DNA from: Porphyra umbilicalis
Lineage: Eukaryota > Rhodophyta > Bangiophyceae > Bangiales > Bangiaceae
Assembly: GCA_002049455.2 (NCBI GenBank)
Contig: KV919172.1
Location: forward strand, 1-56,148
Direction: 5' to 3'
DNA length: 56,148 bases
This document shows, piece by piece, positions 21,205 through 32,293 of this stretch. Position numbers and translations under genes: made by a program. Below the pieces are notes generated by a model, which was not told the DNA's origin, ran no database searches, and saw only the letters and a program-made list of their open reading frames with translations. Position 1 is the stretch's first letter. Every line of letters begins with the position of its first letter.

Positions 21205-22349
21205 TACCTTGTTAGAGGAGAGTTATCCCCCAGACGCATGCACACGTTGTGCAGTACGGCACAGCCCGCCTCCCACTCCATCAATCTTGTGAAGTCTTTC
21301 TCCGTAGCCACCGGCGCCCGCAACTCTCGCAGGCTAGCAAAGCGACCCTTGAGGACACCGATAACCTTTTCGGCAGGGATCCGTCTCCTGGCGTGCTGGA
21401 AGTTGTAGTTTCTGTTGTGGCGGATGAAAGCGGCCGGTCCCTTGTGGGGTAGGAGCACCCACGTACTACCCAGCATGCCCTTGTCGCCCAGTAGGTATTC
21501 TCTGAGCGAAAAGTACCTGAGAGGGAACTTGTGCCAAGGTGCCGCCGCCTGCACCACCGTGTCGGGAGCCGCTCCTGTGAACCCCTGGACCAAGCTAATA
21601 ATGCGCAAGTCCCAGTCACAAACAACCAGAACATTGACGCTATAGCGCCGATGGCGGTCGAAATAACACCAGGGGTCCACGCTCGGGGCGTAGGCAAACG
21701 GGATCGTCGTCCCGTCCACAGCTCCGATGCAACCACGAAACCCATACCTCTCCGCCGACGCCCTCCCAGACGACTCGCGCTCGGCGGCAATTGGCCAGCG
21801 GATCTCATCAGCCTCCCATCGCAGTACGGCCGACAAAACCCGCCGAGTGGCGTTAACCACAGTGCCCGGGGAGACTCCAAAACGCTGGGCTATAAGGATA
21901 ACGGACGCACCATTGCCGTAATGACCCAATCGGTACAGTGAAATTGAGAGCTGTACGGCGACAGACAGTTGAGGGCGCCCGGACTCCGAATAAAAGAGGT
22001 CCCTCGCCGTCAAATCCAAACGCGCCCGGAGATAGTCAAATGTGCTCTTCTCGACTCGCAGGAACGCACGGAAGTACAACGGTGGCAAATCATGCAGGAC
22101 CCTGTCCCTCCAGTCCGTAGACTTGGGGATGCGTCTACGACGGGAAATCATGTACCGAGACGCCAATAGGCGCACAAGGCACAAACGGGTGTGACCTGCC
22201 ACGAGAATCATGCCGAGCTCGGCAGTCTCATTCCGTGGCAGGACCACGCCCGACCTCTGAACAGCAATAACCAGCATCGCCTTACGCAATTGCGTACGCA
22301 GGCGGATGATCTCCTGCTGCGGCCGGGACAGCATGGTGGGAGTGCGCAC
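21201..22349 (-). CDS. PIF/Harbinger DDE transposase
   Basis: An intact 382-codon frame of the DDE_Tnp_4 type. A helix-turn-helix-like segment (about 139-170, LGHYGNGASVILIAQRFGVS) precedes the catalytic core: Asp212 in GAVDGTT, Asp245 in VVCDWD, Asp289 in LLGDKG and Glu327 in PAEKVIGVLKGRF. The C-terminal AVLHNVC matches the family. The enzyme cuts and pastes its element, usually making 3-bp target duplications. All key residues are present, so it may be or recently have been active. It overlaps the 3' end of the plus-strand partner ORF by 4 bases, tail to tail. Confidence 0.95.
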   Translation of the reverse strand: MRTPTMLSRPQQEIIRLRTQLRKAMLVIAVQRSGVVLPRNETAELGMILVAGHTRLCLVRLLASRYMISRRRRIPKSTDWRDRVLHDLPPLYFRAFLRVEKSTFDYLRARLDLTARDLFYSESGRPQLSVAVQLSISLYRLGHYGNGASVILIAQRFGVSPGTVVNATRRVLSAVLRWEADEIRWPIAAERESSGRASAERYGFRGCIGAVDGTTIPFAYAPSVDPWCYFDRHRRYSVNVLVVCDWDLRIISLVQGFTGAAPDTVVQAAAPWHKFPLRYFSLREYLLGDKGMLGSTWVLLPHKGPAAFIRHNRNYNFQHARRRIPAEKVIGVLKGRFASLRELRAPVATEKDFTRLMEWEAGCAVLHNVCMRLGDNSPLTRY

Positions 22350-22945
22350 AGAGCAGCTCTGTACGAGCGTGCCACACGGCTTGGGTGTTGCGGTGGTGCG
22401 GGGGTGCGGCGGTTGGTATACGAAGTGAGTCGCTCACGGGTGCTCGGATCACGACGAAGGTGCGCGCCGCCAAAGGGGTGACTCAAACGGGCACAACCGG
22501 CACGCACGACGCCCCGCCCGCTAGCGGGCACCTCCCTCGGCGCGCTGGAACGCCACTGTCACCCGGGTCGTGGTGATGGCGCCAACGGGTCGTGACCAGG
22601 GCAGACGCGGGTCGCGGCGAGGCCACGAGCAATATCATGACGTGACCAACACACCGCAGTCTCTGAGCTCTTTTTGTTGGAGGCAGCGCGCGCGCGGGCA
22701 GCGCGAGCAGGCGCGTTCTCGCCGCTTGGACGACCCTCCTTTCGTTTTTTTTGAACGACCCCCCCCAGCACAACGACGCCGAGGTCGGAAGAAGACCCGA
22801 GCCAAGAGCATTGGACGGACTGACTCACAAAAAGGAATGATTTAATTGGGATTAGATCAACTATAATATAATTGATGCTGCATTTAGGAACGATTACCTC
22901 AGGTCCCCTTTACGACCCCATAGCAGCCACCATTTCCACCCCACG
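22350..22945. other. Intergenic, right flank of first Harbinger element
   Basis: No gene. A perfect 14-bp palindrome (GCCCGCTAGCGGGC) lies at about 22516-22529. A small AT-rich island is at 22840-22890. Terminal repeats of the element were not identified. Confidence 0.35.
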
Positions 22946-23656
22946 TCACACATATTGATGCAGCCTATTGCTGATGCACGGAGAGTTGTTGGCTACGTCG
23001 CACACCACCTCCGTAAAGCGCTTCTCCGTAAAGTGCGCAAACGTTGCCGGGCACGACAGCGTCGCCTCGACGGCCACAAGGTTCTCCGGGTGCCGCAGAG
23101 GCGCCGGGCGGTCCGTGTCGCGGCAAACCGGCACATAAAAGGTTTCCATTCCTCGCGCAGAAGAGACGAAGCGGAGGGCGCTGAGAGGCTTAAGGGAACA
23201 AAGGGAGGTGGCGGGCCGGGAAAGTGGGAGGAGAGTGGGAGGTCAGACGCACAGAAGCGCATGGGTCGGTGGTGAGGCGGGCATCCAGTGGCTTTGAGGA
23301 CGTTGTGGAGCAGGTAGAAGGAGAAGAAAGCGGAGCGCACGTTGCAGTACCGCGGCAAGTGTACGGATGTGACGGTAGGACGTCAGCGACCCGTGCAAGT
23401 CGGTAAAAGAGCAGATACATGTCTGTCTCAAAGAGGCCGTGAGAGCGTCTGGAAGAGGAGCCGTCCGACGTTCCCGCGGGCGGTTTGTTGCGCAGCCCTT
23501 CTGGAGTACCTGGAGGAGGGCGTCACTCGTGCGCCTCAAGTTTGGCGCGCGACGTTTTGCGACGGTCGTACTCCGAGGTTTTCGGAGTTGGGTAACTGCA
23601 GCTTTTGAAAGAGTTCTGTACCAAGCCATTCCAAAGTATTTGTGATGCATCCTCAC
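22946..23656 (-). CDS. Hypothetical gene, possibly spliced
   Basis: Two or three minus-strand frames in series look protein-like in parts. The last (22946-23149) reads METFYVPVCRDTDRPAPLRH and continues coherently to a stop. The middle (22993-23358) and first (23243-23656) frames overlap it in other phases, as expected if short introns or frameshifts separate exons. No domain is recognised and exon borders cannot be fixed. Confidence 0.25.
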
Positions 23657-23833
23657 CTCTTTCCAAATACATTTAAGAACGACTTCTGCAGTGCTCCATC
23701 TTCCCGCCGCAGAGGTGCGTCACTGGCTGTGTTGCTTCTCGATGCGCGGAAGTGGGGGCAGACTACAGCCATCCACCGACTCTTTTTTAGTGAAGTGCCT
23801 GTTGGGCTGTGTAGAGCTCGGAGTTGCCTACGC

Positions 23834-25009
23834 TCATAATGTACGCAACAGACAGAAGAACCAAGAACAAGGAAACGCCCATAACAACAATCGTGCCTCT
23901 GTTGCAGAATACGGCCACCACCACAGACGCGTGTACGACACGTGCGAGACGGTGTCAAAGAAACAAGCCACAGAGTGCATGGCAGCCGCTTTACGAAGCA
24001 AATACAACGGAAAGGAAAGAATACAAAGCACAAAGAGAGCAGACGTGGGCCCATAATGATCAACCCCCTCGTCGCGCTTCTTCTTGCGCGGCGACCGGCG
24101 CACTGTCTTTGCAGGCGGTTGTTCGATTGCCGCACCCCAGCCGTCGTCCCTTGTGCGTTTACTTCTCGCCGAACGAGCAGGCCCTTCATCTCCCTCGGTG
24201 TCCGTCGGGGCGGCAGACGCCCTACGACCGTCTCCCGACGGCGCTCGTCGCCCAGGGGCCGGTTTCGGCGGCTTTATCGCCTCCTTCATGGCTGCCACGG
24301 CCGCCGCCATGCCAGAGACCCTTGTGCCAGGGGACGTCTGCGGAAGAGAGTCCGCTGCTTGACGACGCGTAGAAGGCTTAGTTGGACTTGGCGTGGCGCG
24401 TTGCGGTGCAGCTCTCGAAGTGGACGGCGTTTGCACGGATGAAGCCGCTGTCGCTGCAGTGGCACGTAGCTGTCGCACGGCAACCCCCCGAGTAGACGAT
24501 GCAGGAGGTGTCGCCGACGCAGCGTCCGTTGACCGCACGGCGAGCGCTCGCTTTGCCGCCGTTGTCGACGGCTCTGCTGCCGACCGCGTAGGCTGCAATG
24601 ACCGTCGTGGCGCCTTCGACGGCCGAGCTTCCGACGGCGGCGTCGCTTTCGACGGTGTGGCGAGCCTCGGCGCCGGCGTCTGCGTCGAAAGCTGCAGTCT
24701 TCTACTCGAAGATGGCGTCGGCTTTGTTGTCGTCGCAGTCGGCGGCGCCCATGGCGGCTGAAGTCATTTCCGCGGCGGCGCCTTCGGCTTCGGGGTCGTC
24801 GCAGCTGGCGGCGTACAAAGCGGTCGCTGCCGCTTCCGCGGCGGTGGCGTCGGCCCTGATGTGAGCGGGGGCCGTGTGTTGAAACGCAGTGGGGATAGGG
24901 GTTGGGGGACCACGGTGAAGTGGTTGCGTGGCTTGAGCTTGTGTGTGTGTGTGCGAACGTGCTTTGTTGGCTGTCCTAAGGTTCGCCCGCCTCTTCCAAC
25001 CAAGGGCAC
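23834..25009 (-). pseudogene. Decayed Ala/Pro/Thr/Ser-rich ORF with basic C-terminus
   Basis: Two frames in the same phase (24764-25009 and 23834-24598) are separated by an in-frame TGA at 24764-24766. They read as one low-complexity protein, ending in a nuclear-localisation-like basic patch (TVRRSPRKKKRDEG) before running into sequence that looks non-coding. The phase is also that of 25232-26623, so this may be the 3' part of the same gene after an intron that contains a (GT)n run at about 24940. No function can be assigned. Confidence 0.4.
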
Positions 25010-25231
25010 CTCTCAAATAGTCCCCACCGGCCCAAGTACTCCCTCCTCTTGCGCCTACACCGACGCCCACGCCCTCGCGCCAAATCGAATCACTCAGCAA
25101 ATCAAAATCCAGTAGAGCAAAGCGAAGATCAAATCCAAAACATGGCAAAAGTATCGCCCCAAGATCACCTAACACGAGTGTGTGCAACTTGACCACGTCT
25201 TCCAAATGTACCATGTGGGGTACCATCAGGG

Positions 25232-28200
25232 TCACCGACCATCATCCATCCGCGAACCGCCAGTGGAGTCGGCGACGAGCATCACAGTCCAACACCGTGG
25301 AGTGGGTGCTTGTCGCGTCCTTGTTGTTGTCTGCCGCGTGCGTGCCATCTTGGGTGCCACCGCCGGCCTTGGCCCCCGAGGCGGCTTGGCGGCTGACGCT
25401 TCCCTAGAAGGCGTTGCCGCGGACGCTGCCGGCAGCGTTTCTGTCGTCACTATTGACGCTGTCGCCGACGAGGGTGTTGGTGACACCAGCAGTGACGCAT
25501 CCGCGGTTGCCACTGCCGTGGCGGTCCCCGTCAGCGTCGGTTCAGCCGCGCGTTGGCATGCGACCTGCGACCCCACCCCACCAGGAGAGTTGCTCTCCGC
25601 AGATGGCGGCGCCTCCAGCTGTGGCGTGGCAGGCGGCGACGTGTGGGGCAGGGGCTGGTCGGCCCGGGGTAACGGTGGCGTCTCCTTCGGAGAAGTATTT
25701 GACGCACGCTTAACGTTGGCCGCCGACGCGGCCGGAGCGACCAAGGCCAACGGAGACGGCCCCGCTGGAGGCGACGGGCTGCTCGAAAGCGCCGGCGTAG
25801 TGGATTGCTGCCCCACGGGAAGCGTCGACTGAAGCGGCAGCTCCTCGGGATCCGTTGTCTGGAGCGGCTGCTCCTCGGGGTCTGTCGTCTCGAGCGCCTG
25901 CGTCCCGGAAGGCGTCGTCTCGAGCAGCGGCGCGCTCCGGGGCGTCACTCTTGCTGGCTCGATGGGAGGAGTGCTCGACTTGTGTGCGAGAGCGGCCGGC
26001 GTTGCGCCTTCTGCCGAAAGAAATAGTGCAGCGGGGGCAGCGAGAAGCGTGGCACTGCCAGCGGTTGCGACAGGCGCCACCGCGCCTACCGCCACTGCCA
26101 CCGCAGTAGTCCCATTGAATGACGACACGGATCTTGCAGACCGCGTCGCCGCCGACAAATTTGCTGCTGCGGTTGTGCTCCCCGGCACCGTTCCTGGTCC
26201 AGGGGTCTTGGCGTTAGCGGCTAGCCCCGCCGCGCGGTTACAGTTGCCCAGCAGCGCTAGCTTAGCCACCGCGGTATCCTTTGCCGTCGGAGCCAACTGT
26301 TTGCAATTCATCAACGCTGTAGGTACAGGCCTGGACGGATCCGGCGGCAGTCTCAGAGTGGGTGCACGCGGAAGACCGGCAATGAGGCGAGCAGTGGAAG
26401 ACAAAGTGGAAGCACCAAATGGCTTCGACACCGTGAATGCCCCTGGCGGCGGCCTCGACGGTGTCGTTGCCGGCCGTTGAGCGCTTGCCGCAAGAGGAGC
26501 AAGATGTGGCGGTGGTGCCAGTGGCGGAGTAGCTGCTGCCGTCGGCACCAATGCGGCCTGCGCGGAAGCCAATATGGCCGCCGGCGTTGATGCCGCCGCA
26601 ACTCTTATTTTGGCAGCCGGCACGGTGACGGCAGGCGCTGAAGCCGCCCCCCGTCTTGGGTCTGCAGCCGGCGCGGTGGTAGGCGCTTATGACGCCCCCT
26701 GTCTTGATACCGGCGGTGCGGTGGTCGTTGCCACTGCTGTTGGAAATGCCCGCTGCGCTCCGGCAGCCGTCGATGCCACAGCTCTCTGTCGCCGCGCTGT
26801 CGGAGCAGCGGCGGCGTTGCGAGGCTGCTTCCCCCCTGACGCCACCCTTGTCGAGACAAATGCAATCGCGGCGCCCCCACCGGACGTTTTGGTGCCCTTT
26901 GTGATGACGGCGTTGGCAGCCTCGAGCGCCTACCGCATCGCGTCTCGGTTGAGTGCGGCTGCCGATGCCGCTGCCGCCGATTGTGCAACATTCAATCTGT
27001 TTGCATAGACTGGACCGCCGCTGGCGTGGACGGCCTGCCCGGCCGGTGAAACATGGCACGCCGCAGCAGCTGCGACAGAGATAAGAGCGGCTGGAGACGT
27101 CAGCACAGCTGCTTGTGCCGGCGCCGGCGGTGCGCGAGCACGAGGGGAACGTTGCCCGCCAGAGAGGGCCTCTACAGGAATAGGGGCAATCGCAACCGTG
27201 CGGCGCAGAGATGACGGCCGTAGTTGCAGTTTGAACTTGATGAGGGCGGCCTTTGCACGGGCTCCTTCTCGACCATCAGAAGCATGTCCGCCACCCTCTC
27301 CTGGGCCCCAGAATTGCGAGAGGCCTTCATCCGCCGCACAGGCACCAGCTTCTCACCGACATTGACAACATGTGTCTTGTCCGCCGCATTGAGCATGGCA
27401 TGCTCCACCTCCACCAGAAGCGGCCAGAGCGTTTTGCCATCCGGGTGCGCGGGCCACCAGTACCGTGTGACGCGCATCCTTGCGACGGAATCGCCCTTGC
27501 GAACATCGTTGCACATGGCCTTAACCGCCTCCCGCATGTCTGTGAGCGGCTTCTTGGACGCCCACATGTAGTCCATCACAACCTCATTGGAGCTGGCGCT
27601 CGGAAAGACGGGAAGAGGCTGATGCTCTGTGTTGGGAGAGCTCTTCACCGACTTACGGTGGCGGCCACTCGACGGCGCCTTCGTCTGCGTGTCGCCGTCG
27701 ATGTTGGAGCCCGCACAATCGTCGCCGTCATCATCGCTCGCTCCAGCGGCCGGGTTGTCATGGCTGCCCGCTCCATTTGAGCCCGGCGGCCTTAACGACG
27801 TGGAAGCCGCAGCGAAAGGAGGCATGGCAGCGCCAGAGCCGGCAGAAGCGCGCGATTAGGCACGAGCGCCCGAGTTGGCACCAGCACCCAAGCCGGAAGC
27901 AGCCGCCGGCGCGCTTGAAATCGAGAGGCCAGCACGCGCTCCGTCCGCCGGACGAGCAGCACCGGCCACACGTGGAACGGTACCATTTCTTTGGGTAGCC
28001 GCCAACGCCGGCGTCGAGGCCGTCAGAGTGGAACACGTCGCCGAGGGGGGTGGGCACGGGCGCGGCCGCGGTGGCGGCGTCGTACCCGCGGTCGCACCGG
28101 AGCCGGCCGGCCTGCGGCTAGGCGCTGCCGTTGCGGGGACAGGCGTCGTCAGCAGCGTCGTCGAGCCGCTAAGCATGCTGTCTATCCTCTCGATGTAGCG

Positions 28201-28413
28201 ATACACTAGGTACAGGACCCGCCTCGCGGGGCTGTACAACACCACCTGGTCCTCAAAACGCGGCGCCAAAAACATCTTGCCCTCGACGTCGTGGCCCGAC
28301 AGGTGGAGGTGGAAGTTAATGGTGGGCGTGGCGGCCGCGAACTGCTTCACGAGGTCCAGCAAGACCTCGAGCTTGGAAAGCGTCACGTCCGTGATGCGCT
28401 TCCCTGCCAGCAT
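25232..28413 (-). pseudogene. Large decayed gene, unknown family
   Basis: The natural start is the Met at 28413 (MLAGKRITDVTLSKLEVLLD), giving an N-terminal structured part of about 90 residues and then low-complexity linker. An in-frame TAA lies at 27856-27858 and the same frame resumes. A second structured part (MDYMWASKKPLTDMREAVKA and RVTRYWWPAHPDGKTLWPLL, about 27430-27590) follows. Near 27255 the reading shifts phase, continuing as KAALIKFKLQLRPSS, then a TAG at 26930-26932, and finally a 460-codon Ala/Pro/Thr-rich stretch to a stop at 25232. Some lesions could instead be short introns. No domain is recognised; it may be host or transposon-borne. Confidence 0.5.
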
Positions 28414-29084
28414 CCGCCGAAGGTGTGAGCCTGTTTTGGCCGCGGTCGCCCGAACCGGAGGCGATATTATGGTGGACCGGAGCAGAGCCGACGGTGCCGC
28501 GTTGGCGCCCCAGAGACGCGGGCGGGGGAAGAACGGGGGGAAAGGAGAAGCGGGGAACGCTGTGGCTAGCGTGAGTCCAGGGGGGCAACTGGGTTGACGC
28601 GTGATCCGAAGACGGGTCAGCGTCAGCCGGGAGCCGGACGGGGGACGATGGGGATGGGGGGGACGCGACGCCGGTCGAGGAGAGTGGTGGGCCGAGGTCC
28701 CGGAAGTGGGCCGGCAGCTGATGTTGCAGGGCGGGAATTGGTGGGCCACACGAGGGCCGGAAACAGGGCCAGCCAGCACGCATGAAGAGCCCCCGTGGCG
28801 AGGAACCATGGTGGTGCAAGGATCGCTGTCCAAAACGACCGGTGTAAGGAGAACGGCCCGCCATGAAGTGGCAGGGGGGCTACGTCGATTTTCCAGAAGG
28901 AGCTGAAATTTGAGCACGAGCGGCCCAATTTAGGGGGTGCCCATGAGGCCGCTCAAGGGGCCCCTGGGGGCGTATAGACGGGCATATGATTGGCGGACAT
29001 GATGGCACGCCGCTCATCGGCACCGGACCTGCCTTGCCGACGGTCGCTGGTTGGCCGGAAACGAGGCGAACGGAGCCCGTATAG

Positions 29085-29560
29085 AAAGATGACGACGCCG
29101 TGCCGACGGATCGGGGGTATTCCTACGACCGATGGGCAACGGTTCCTCATCCAAACGGATCACCAAGCACTTAGCAGCATCTACAGCACGACTGACTCAA
29201 GCGGACGCTTGATGCGATGGCGACTTCGCCTCTCCGAATACACATTCGATATGGTTTTTAAACCAGGTGCATCGCACCACTTACCCGACTTCCTGTCACG
29301 CGCCTCTACGGTGGCGTCGCAAGAAGATAACCAAAATGATGTACCTTGCTTGGCATTGGCCGAGACGGCCAACGGCTTGAGGACGGGGAGGTACATGGTT
29401 ACCGACACACCGGAACCGGTGGCGTGCGACGATGTTGTCGAAGCACAGCAAACAGACGACTATTGTGTCGGGATGTCTACCCGCGTGCAAAGCCGTGCGT
29501 GTCAGACCGGCCCAGTACGAGCCGACCGCGCAAGCCGACTTGAACCTGAAAGTTTCGACA
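29085..29560 (+). mobile_element. Ty3/gypsy retrotransposon fragment (RNase H to integrase linker)
   Basis: Inside a longer frame (28990-29829) the stretch from about 29130 reads FLIQTDHQALSSIYSTTDSS, then MRWRLRLSEYTFDMVFKPGA and HHLPDFLSRAS. This is the standard end of a Ty3/gypsy RNase H domain: TDH, a central R-W-x-x-x-L, the pG and the D-x-LSR ending. It is followed by a spacer (PVACDDVVEAQQTDDYCVGM) resembling the lead-in to integrase. Reverse transcriptase, gag, protease, integrase core and LTRs are absent, so this is a truncated relic. The last third of the frame is not recognisable. Confidence 0.82.
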
Positions 29561-29839
29561 GCGCCTGGTACCGGACTCGCAATCGGCAGCGGCCGATGGA
29601 GACAAGTGCGCCCAGCACATCCGACAAGCGTCCGGGTCGCACTCCGGGTCGACTGCAAAGCACGGGCAATCATCTGAATCGCAACGCGAGGGGGAAACGC
29701 ACGAGCACCAGACACGCCGCGAGCAGAGGCGCGACCCACGCGCCGATGACGGCCCCGATTGCGATGCACAGGAGGCCGAAAGAGGTCCAGCCCAGGAGCT
29801 GTCAGCTGTTGACCGCCCCGCATCGTTGACGACTTGTGG

Positions 29840-30724
29840 TCAACTGACCGCAGACGCTGTAGCATCCGACAATGGTGGAGAGGCGGCGGCCGCTTCAGGG
29901 GCTGCCGAAGCCGCTTGCGCATCTTTCGTCTTGTCCGCGCTTCCCACCCACCGCACCCGAGCGCACCCACAGTTCTTCTCACAGGGAATGTTCACCCGAG
30001 CGCACCTGCACACCTTTGTACTGCAACGGCCGACATGATAGCAAGATAGATAGTCCACAGCACGCCCATCGTCGTCGGTGACGCCGCTCGGAGAAAGGGA
30101 GAGGGTGGCGCCTTGCTGTCGCGGGCGTTGGGAAGAAGAAGCTTGGGACAACAACGTCGGGGCGCTCGTCGTACGACATAGAGAGTCAATCTCCGGCGCA
30201 TCCTCAAGTGGAGGCGTCGCGAACCGGCGACGTTCCTCTGGCAGCCCAACTGCCGCGATGTAGGCCGCCACAGTACGGCACGTCTGCCCTGGTACGAATG
30301 CGGCCAGACGACAACTGTCGTGGCCACCCACTATTTCGCAACCAGCTCGCAGAAAAGAAACTCGGTCGGCCGTCCACCCGTCGTCCTCCTCAGCGGTTCC
30401 TCGCAGATCACGGCGGGGATCCAATAGGCAGTCGGGACACGCACTGGCGGAGACACCGATGGCCCCGTCGATGGCCCCGACCAGTCGCGCGCGACGCACT
30501 GCCGACTGAGATGGCAACGAGACACCGACATCGACTTGGGCGCTGACCGCCGCACCTTGCCCGGCCGGAGGGGAGTTTCTCTCTTGCCCCGCGACGGGAT
30601 GGCCCGCGCCCGACGTCCTCGCGGGCGCCTGGAGGGAGGCACGCACGTGGGGATCGGGTGGAAGATGAACAGGAACAACGCCAGGGGTACTCGGCAATCG
30701 CTTCCTGCATGGGGGACCATGCAA
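29840..30724 (-). CDS. Hypothetical protein with CXC-type cysteine cluster
   Basis: A 294-codon frame. Near residues 224-252 lies a cysteine cluster, CYHVGRCSTKVCRCARVN followed by PCEKNCGC, with spacing like the CXC repeat of tesmin/TSO1 proteins and of CXC tails found in some transposon proteins. The segment before it (RTVAAYIAAVGLPEERRRFA) is protein-like; the first 60 residues look less convincing and the true start may be an exon border. It probably forms the C-terminus of a larger minus-strand gene whose upstream parts lie at 30779-32293. DNA binding by the cluster is inference. Confidence 0.5.
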   Translation of the reverse strand: MHGPPCRKRLPSTPGVVPVHLPPDPHVRASLQAPARTSGAGHPVAGQERNSPPAGQGAAVSAQVDVGVSLPSQSAVRRARLVGAIDGAIGVSASACPDCLLDPRRDLRGTAEEDDGWTADRVSFLRAGCEIVGGHDSCRLAAFVPGQTCRTVAAYIAAVGLPEERRRFATPPLEDAPEIDSLCRTTSAPTLLSQASSSQRPRQQGATLSLSPSGVTDDDGRAVDYLSCYHVGRCSTKVCRCARVNIPCEKNCGCARVRWVGSADKTKDAQAASAAPEAAAASPPLSDATASAVS

Positions 30725-30778
30725 GCGGCACGCGTAGCGCAGACCAACGTGGCAGAGCAGTCGAGAGAACGTGTCCCG

Positions 30779-30991
30779 TTAAAAAATGGTCGTGTCCGTC
30801 CGAGGTGGCACGATGGGCACCGAAATAGGCGATTTGGTGCAGACACGTCGAGCCACTACGTCGAGAAGAGACCCGCGTAGGGACGCTTCCGCTGCCTTAG
30901 AATCAACCCCGGGCGACCGCAACGCCGAGCGCACCTCTTGCAGTAAACACGCGACCGCGCGGAGACGGAGTCCCTCCTCATACGCCGCCAC
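30779..30991 (-). CDS. Hypothetical exon or fragment
   Basis: Seventy codons of protein-like composition (MAAYEEGLRLRAVACLLQEV...). It lies between the CXC-cluster ORF and the fragments at 31248-32293 on the same strand and may be an exon of one gene. No family is recognised. Confidence 0.3.
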   Translation of the reverse strand: MAAYEEGLRLRAVACLLQEVRSALRSPGVDSKAAEASLRGSLLDVVARRVCTKSPISVPIVPPRTDTTIF

Positions 30992-31247
30992 AACGATGCC
31001 GGCTTATAGAACTGCCCAGGCCCGGCTCGAGGGGCCAACACCGGCGGCCGTGGCATCGAAAGCGGCGTTGTGGCACGCACGAACGCGATGCACTGCCGAA
31101 GCGCTCAGCACCGGAAGACTTATGCAGAGCGAAAGCCTGGTCCCGGAAGAGTCGCCAACTGGATGTGTCCCTGAAGGTTGTCGGGGCACCGAAAGGGGCG
31201 CCTCGCTGCCGAGAACAACAGCTCGGCTCACACCACCAGTGAGTTCT

Positions 31248-32293
31248 TCAGCTCGCGCGACGGGTTCTGGTCGATGCCTGCTCCTCGCGCGCCGTCTCGT
31301 TATCTCGGGCACGTCTCTCAATGAGAGCAATCGTGCGCCTGACGTTGGCTGCATTGGAGTCGAGCAGGGTGGCCAATGCGTCCACCACCGCCGCCCCGTC
31401 CCCAACCGTCTTCAAGACAGACCAGATGCCACGTCGAGTTGCAGCACGTCGCGGCCTGGAATAGAGATGCAAGTAGTCGACGGGATAGCCACCTGTGCCA
31501 TTCTCCCACGCGTCACTACCGTCGCTGTCGTCGCGCCGCACCAATTGGTCCTGCAGCGCCGCACTGGCGGCGTCGGCAAAGCTCCCAACGCGGTCCCCCA
31601 TGTGGGGTACAAATATGTGCCTTGGGGCATCCTCCACTCGCCGCCACGACTGACGCACCGCTACGTAAAACGTATACGTCGGAAGCCGCTCCACCGCCGG
31701 CACGCGCGTGACACGTACGGCACCGAGGGGTAGATGCAATGGACCAGCGCGCTCAAGCAGACCGCTGTACTCGTGCCAGTCGGTTCCACGGGCGCATGAC
31801 CGTGCCGCTGACCCGATTGCGGCCCCCCGCTGCAGTGTACGCCCGACTGGAACTCCGGACTCGCATCCGGCTCCGTTCGCCACTTTTTCGGCAGACTGGA
31901 ACACGTCGCCCATGTACCGTCGCATTCTTCATTGTGGGGCTCTGCGGTTGATGATGACGGCACATCGACATGCCCACGGTCCCCACTCGACCCCCCAATC
32001 CCCCCCCTCCGATTCCGCCATCGGTCGCCGCAAATGCGGCCGAGGGCATCTTTATCCCGACCAAGGGTCGTTGAGACGTCCACAGCTGCCTGTGCCCAAC
32101 AATCAGCCGATGGGGGAGTGCAATCGATTATCTCGTTCTCAACGAGGTCGAGCGTGGCTAGCACAGGAGCCGTGGCACTGCCAGAGGCCGAGCGCCGTGC
32201 CAACGCCAGTTGACGCACAACTGCTGCTCGGTTCACACGGATGACCGTCTGCACCGCTGCGCGGCGGCACCGGAAAGCGTGCTGCCTCGCCAA
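31248..32293 (-). pseudogene. Hypothetical gene, frame broken
   Basis: Two overlapping minus-strand frames each carry protein-like parts. The first (31661-32293) contains LATLDLVENEIIDCTPPSAD; the second (31248-31925) contains TYTFYVAVRQSW, HIFVPHMGDRVGSFADAASA and a basic helical end. A frameshift or intron between about 31730 and 31900 would join them. No domain is recognised. Same strand and spacing as the CXC-cluster ORF suggest a common origin, perhaps one large gene or element. Confidence 0.35.
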
